NCBI GenBank assembly: GCA_041685935.1
Contig: JAWLES010000045.1
Span: 1-14,789, forward strand
Direction of reading: 5' to 3'
Length of the DNA stretch: 14,789 nt
DNA from: JAIPEK01 sp041685935
GTDB taxonomy: Bacteria > Desulfobacterota > Desulfobacteria > Desulfobacterales > Desulfobacteraceae
Part shown: in pieces, positions 14,727 through 14,789 of the stretch
Position numbering within the stretch: position 1 is the stretch's first letter
How the letters are laid out: each line of letters begins with the position of its first letter
Position numbers and translations under genes: made by a program
The notes under the pieces: generated by a model
Database searches by the model: none
Told to the model about the DNA's origin: nothing
The model's input: only the letters and a program-made list of their open reading frames with translations

Positions 14727-14759
14727 GAGTGGTAAATCATATATCCACTCGTTTGTCAA
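14727..14759 (-). promoter_or_regulatory. possible promoter with overlapping inverted repeat, diguanylate cyclase gene
   Basis: TTGACA (14759-14754) is a perfect -35; the best -10 at 17 nt is a weak TTTACC (14736-14731). GAGTGG (14727-14732) and CCACTC (14745-14750) form an inverted repeat with a 12-nt spacer across the same stretch. If this promoter is used, transcription begins below 14740, which favours the downstream start codons. Confidence 0.25.
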
Positions 14760-14789
14760 AGCAAGAAAAAACTTGCAGTGCAATCAACA

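Noticed and set aside
1..14789. CRISPR array, insertion sequence, prophage or defence island.
   Set aside because: No spaced direct repeats, transposase, integrase or terminal repeats were seen. The genes are housekeeping or metabolic.

Overview
The window reads as chromosomal DNA of a strictly anaerobic, probably sulfate-reducing member of the Desulfobacterota (old Deltaproteobacteria), most like the Desulfobacterales. This placement is inferred from gene content: a tungsten-type aldehyde:ferredoxin oxidoreductase with a four-cluster ferredoxin, a Gram-negative Lnt next to prfB, a long-chain polyprenyl synthase, and moderately GC-rich coding sequence. No phage, transposon, CRISPR array or obvious island is visible. 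Coding density is high and most genes are housekeeping.

Layout. On the + strand, 107-2957 is a tight three-gene operon: a 16-cysteine ferredoxin (AorA-like), a tungsten aldehyde oxidoreductase (AorB-like) and a TetR-family regulator. An imperfect palindrome lies upstream of the first gene. Everything else is on the - strand. Reading from the right edge leftwards in the direction of transcription: a two-receiver diguanylate cyclase (14632-13367); an operon htpG - rimO - polyprenyl diphosphate synthase - exported protein (13194-7703) whose members overlap by 4, 4 and, depending on the start chosen for the last gene, 0 or 23 nt; a tRNA-Val(GAC) gene (7633-7558); a clade-3-like catalase (7297-5843) with a structured leader and a Fur/PerR-like box; then lnt and prfB (5684-2981). 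prfB carries the classic autoregulatory +1 frameshift site. tetR and prfB converge on a shared hairpin.

How the genes work together. The aor operon would oxidise an aldehyde to an acid and pass electrons to the four-cluster ferredoxin; the TetR protein probably senses the substrate or a related compound. No AorC-like NAD(H)-coupling flavoprotein is present. Catalase and HtpG are stress functions. RimO modifies ribosomal protein S12, the polyprenyl synthase probably makes the menaquinone side chain, Lnt finishes lipoproteins, and RF2 terminates translation at UGA and UAA.

The most unusual sequence-level observations are a tRNA-Val whose anticodon loop has C at the near-universal U33 position, a perfect 14-bp inverted repeat with a 2-nt centre inside the start of rimO, two tandem stem-loops in the katA leader, a diguanylate cyclase with one degenerate receiver and no product-inhibition site, and an uncharacterised exported FlgT/CsgG-like protein at the end of the htpG operon. 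I found no clearly new multi-gene system here.
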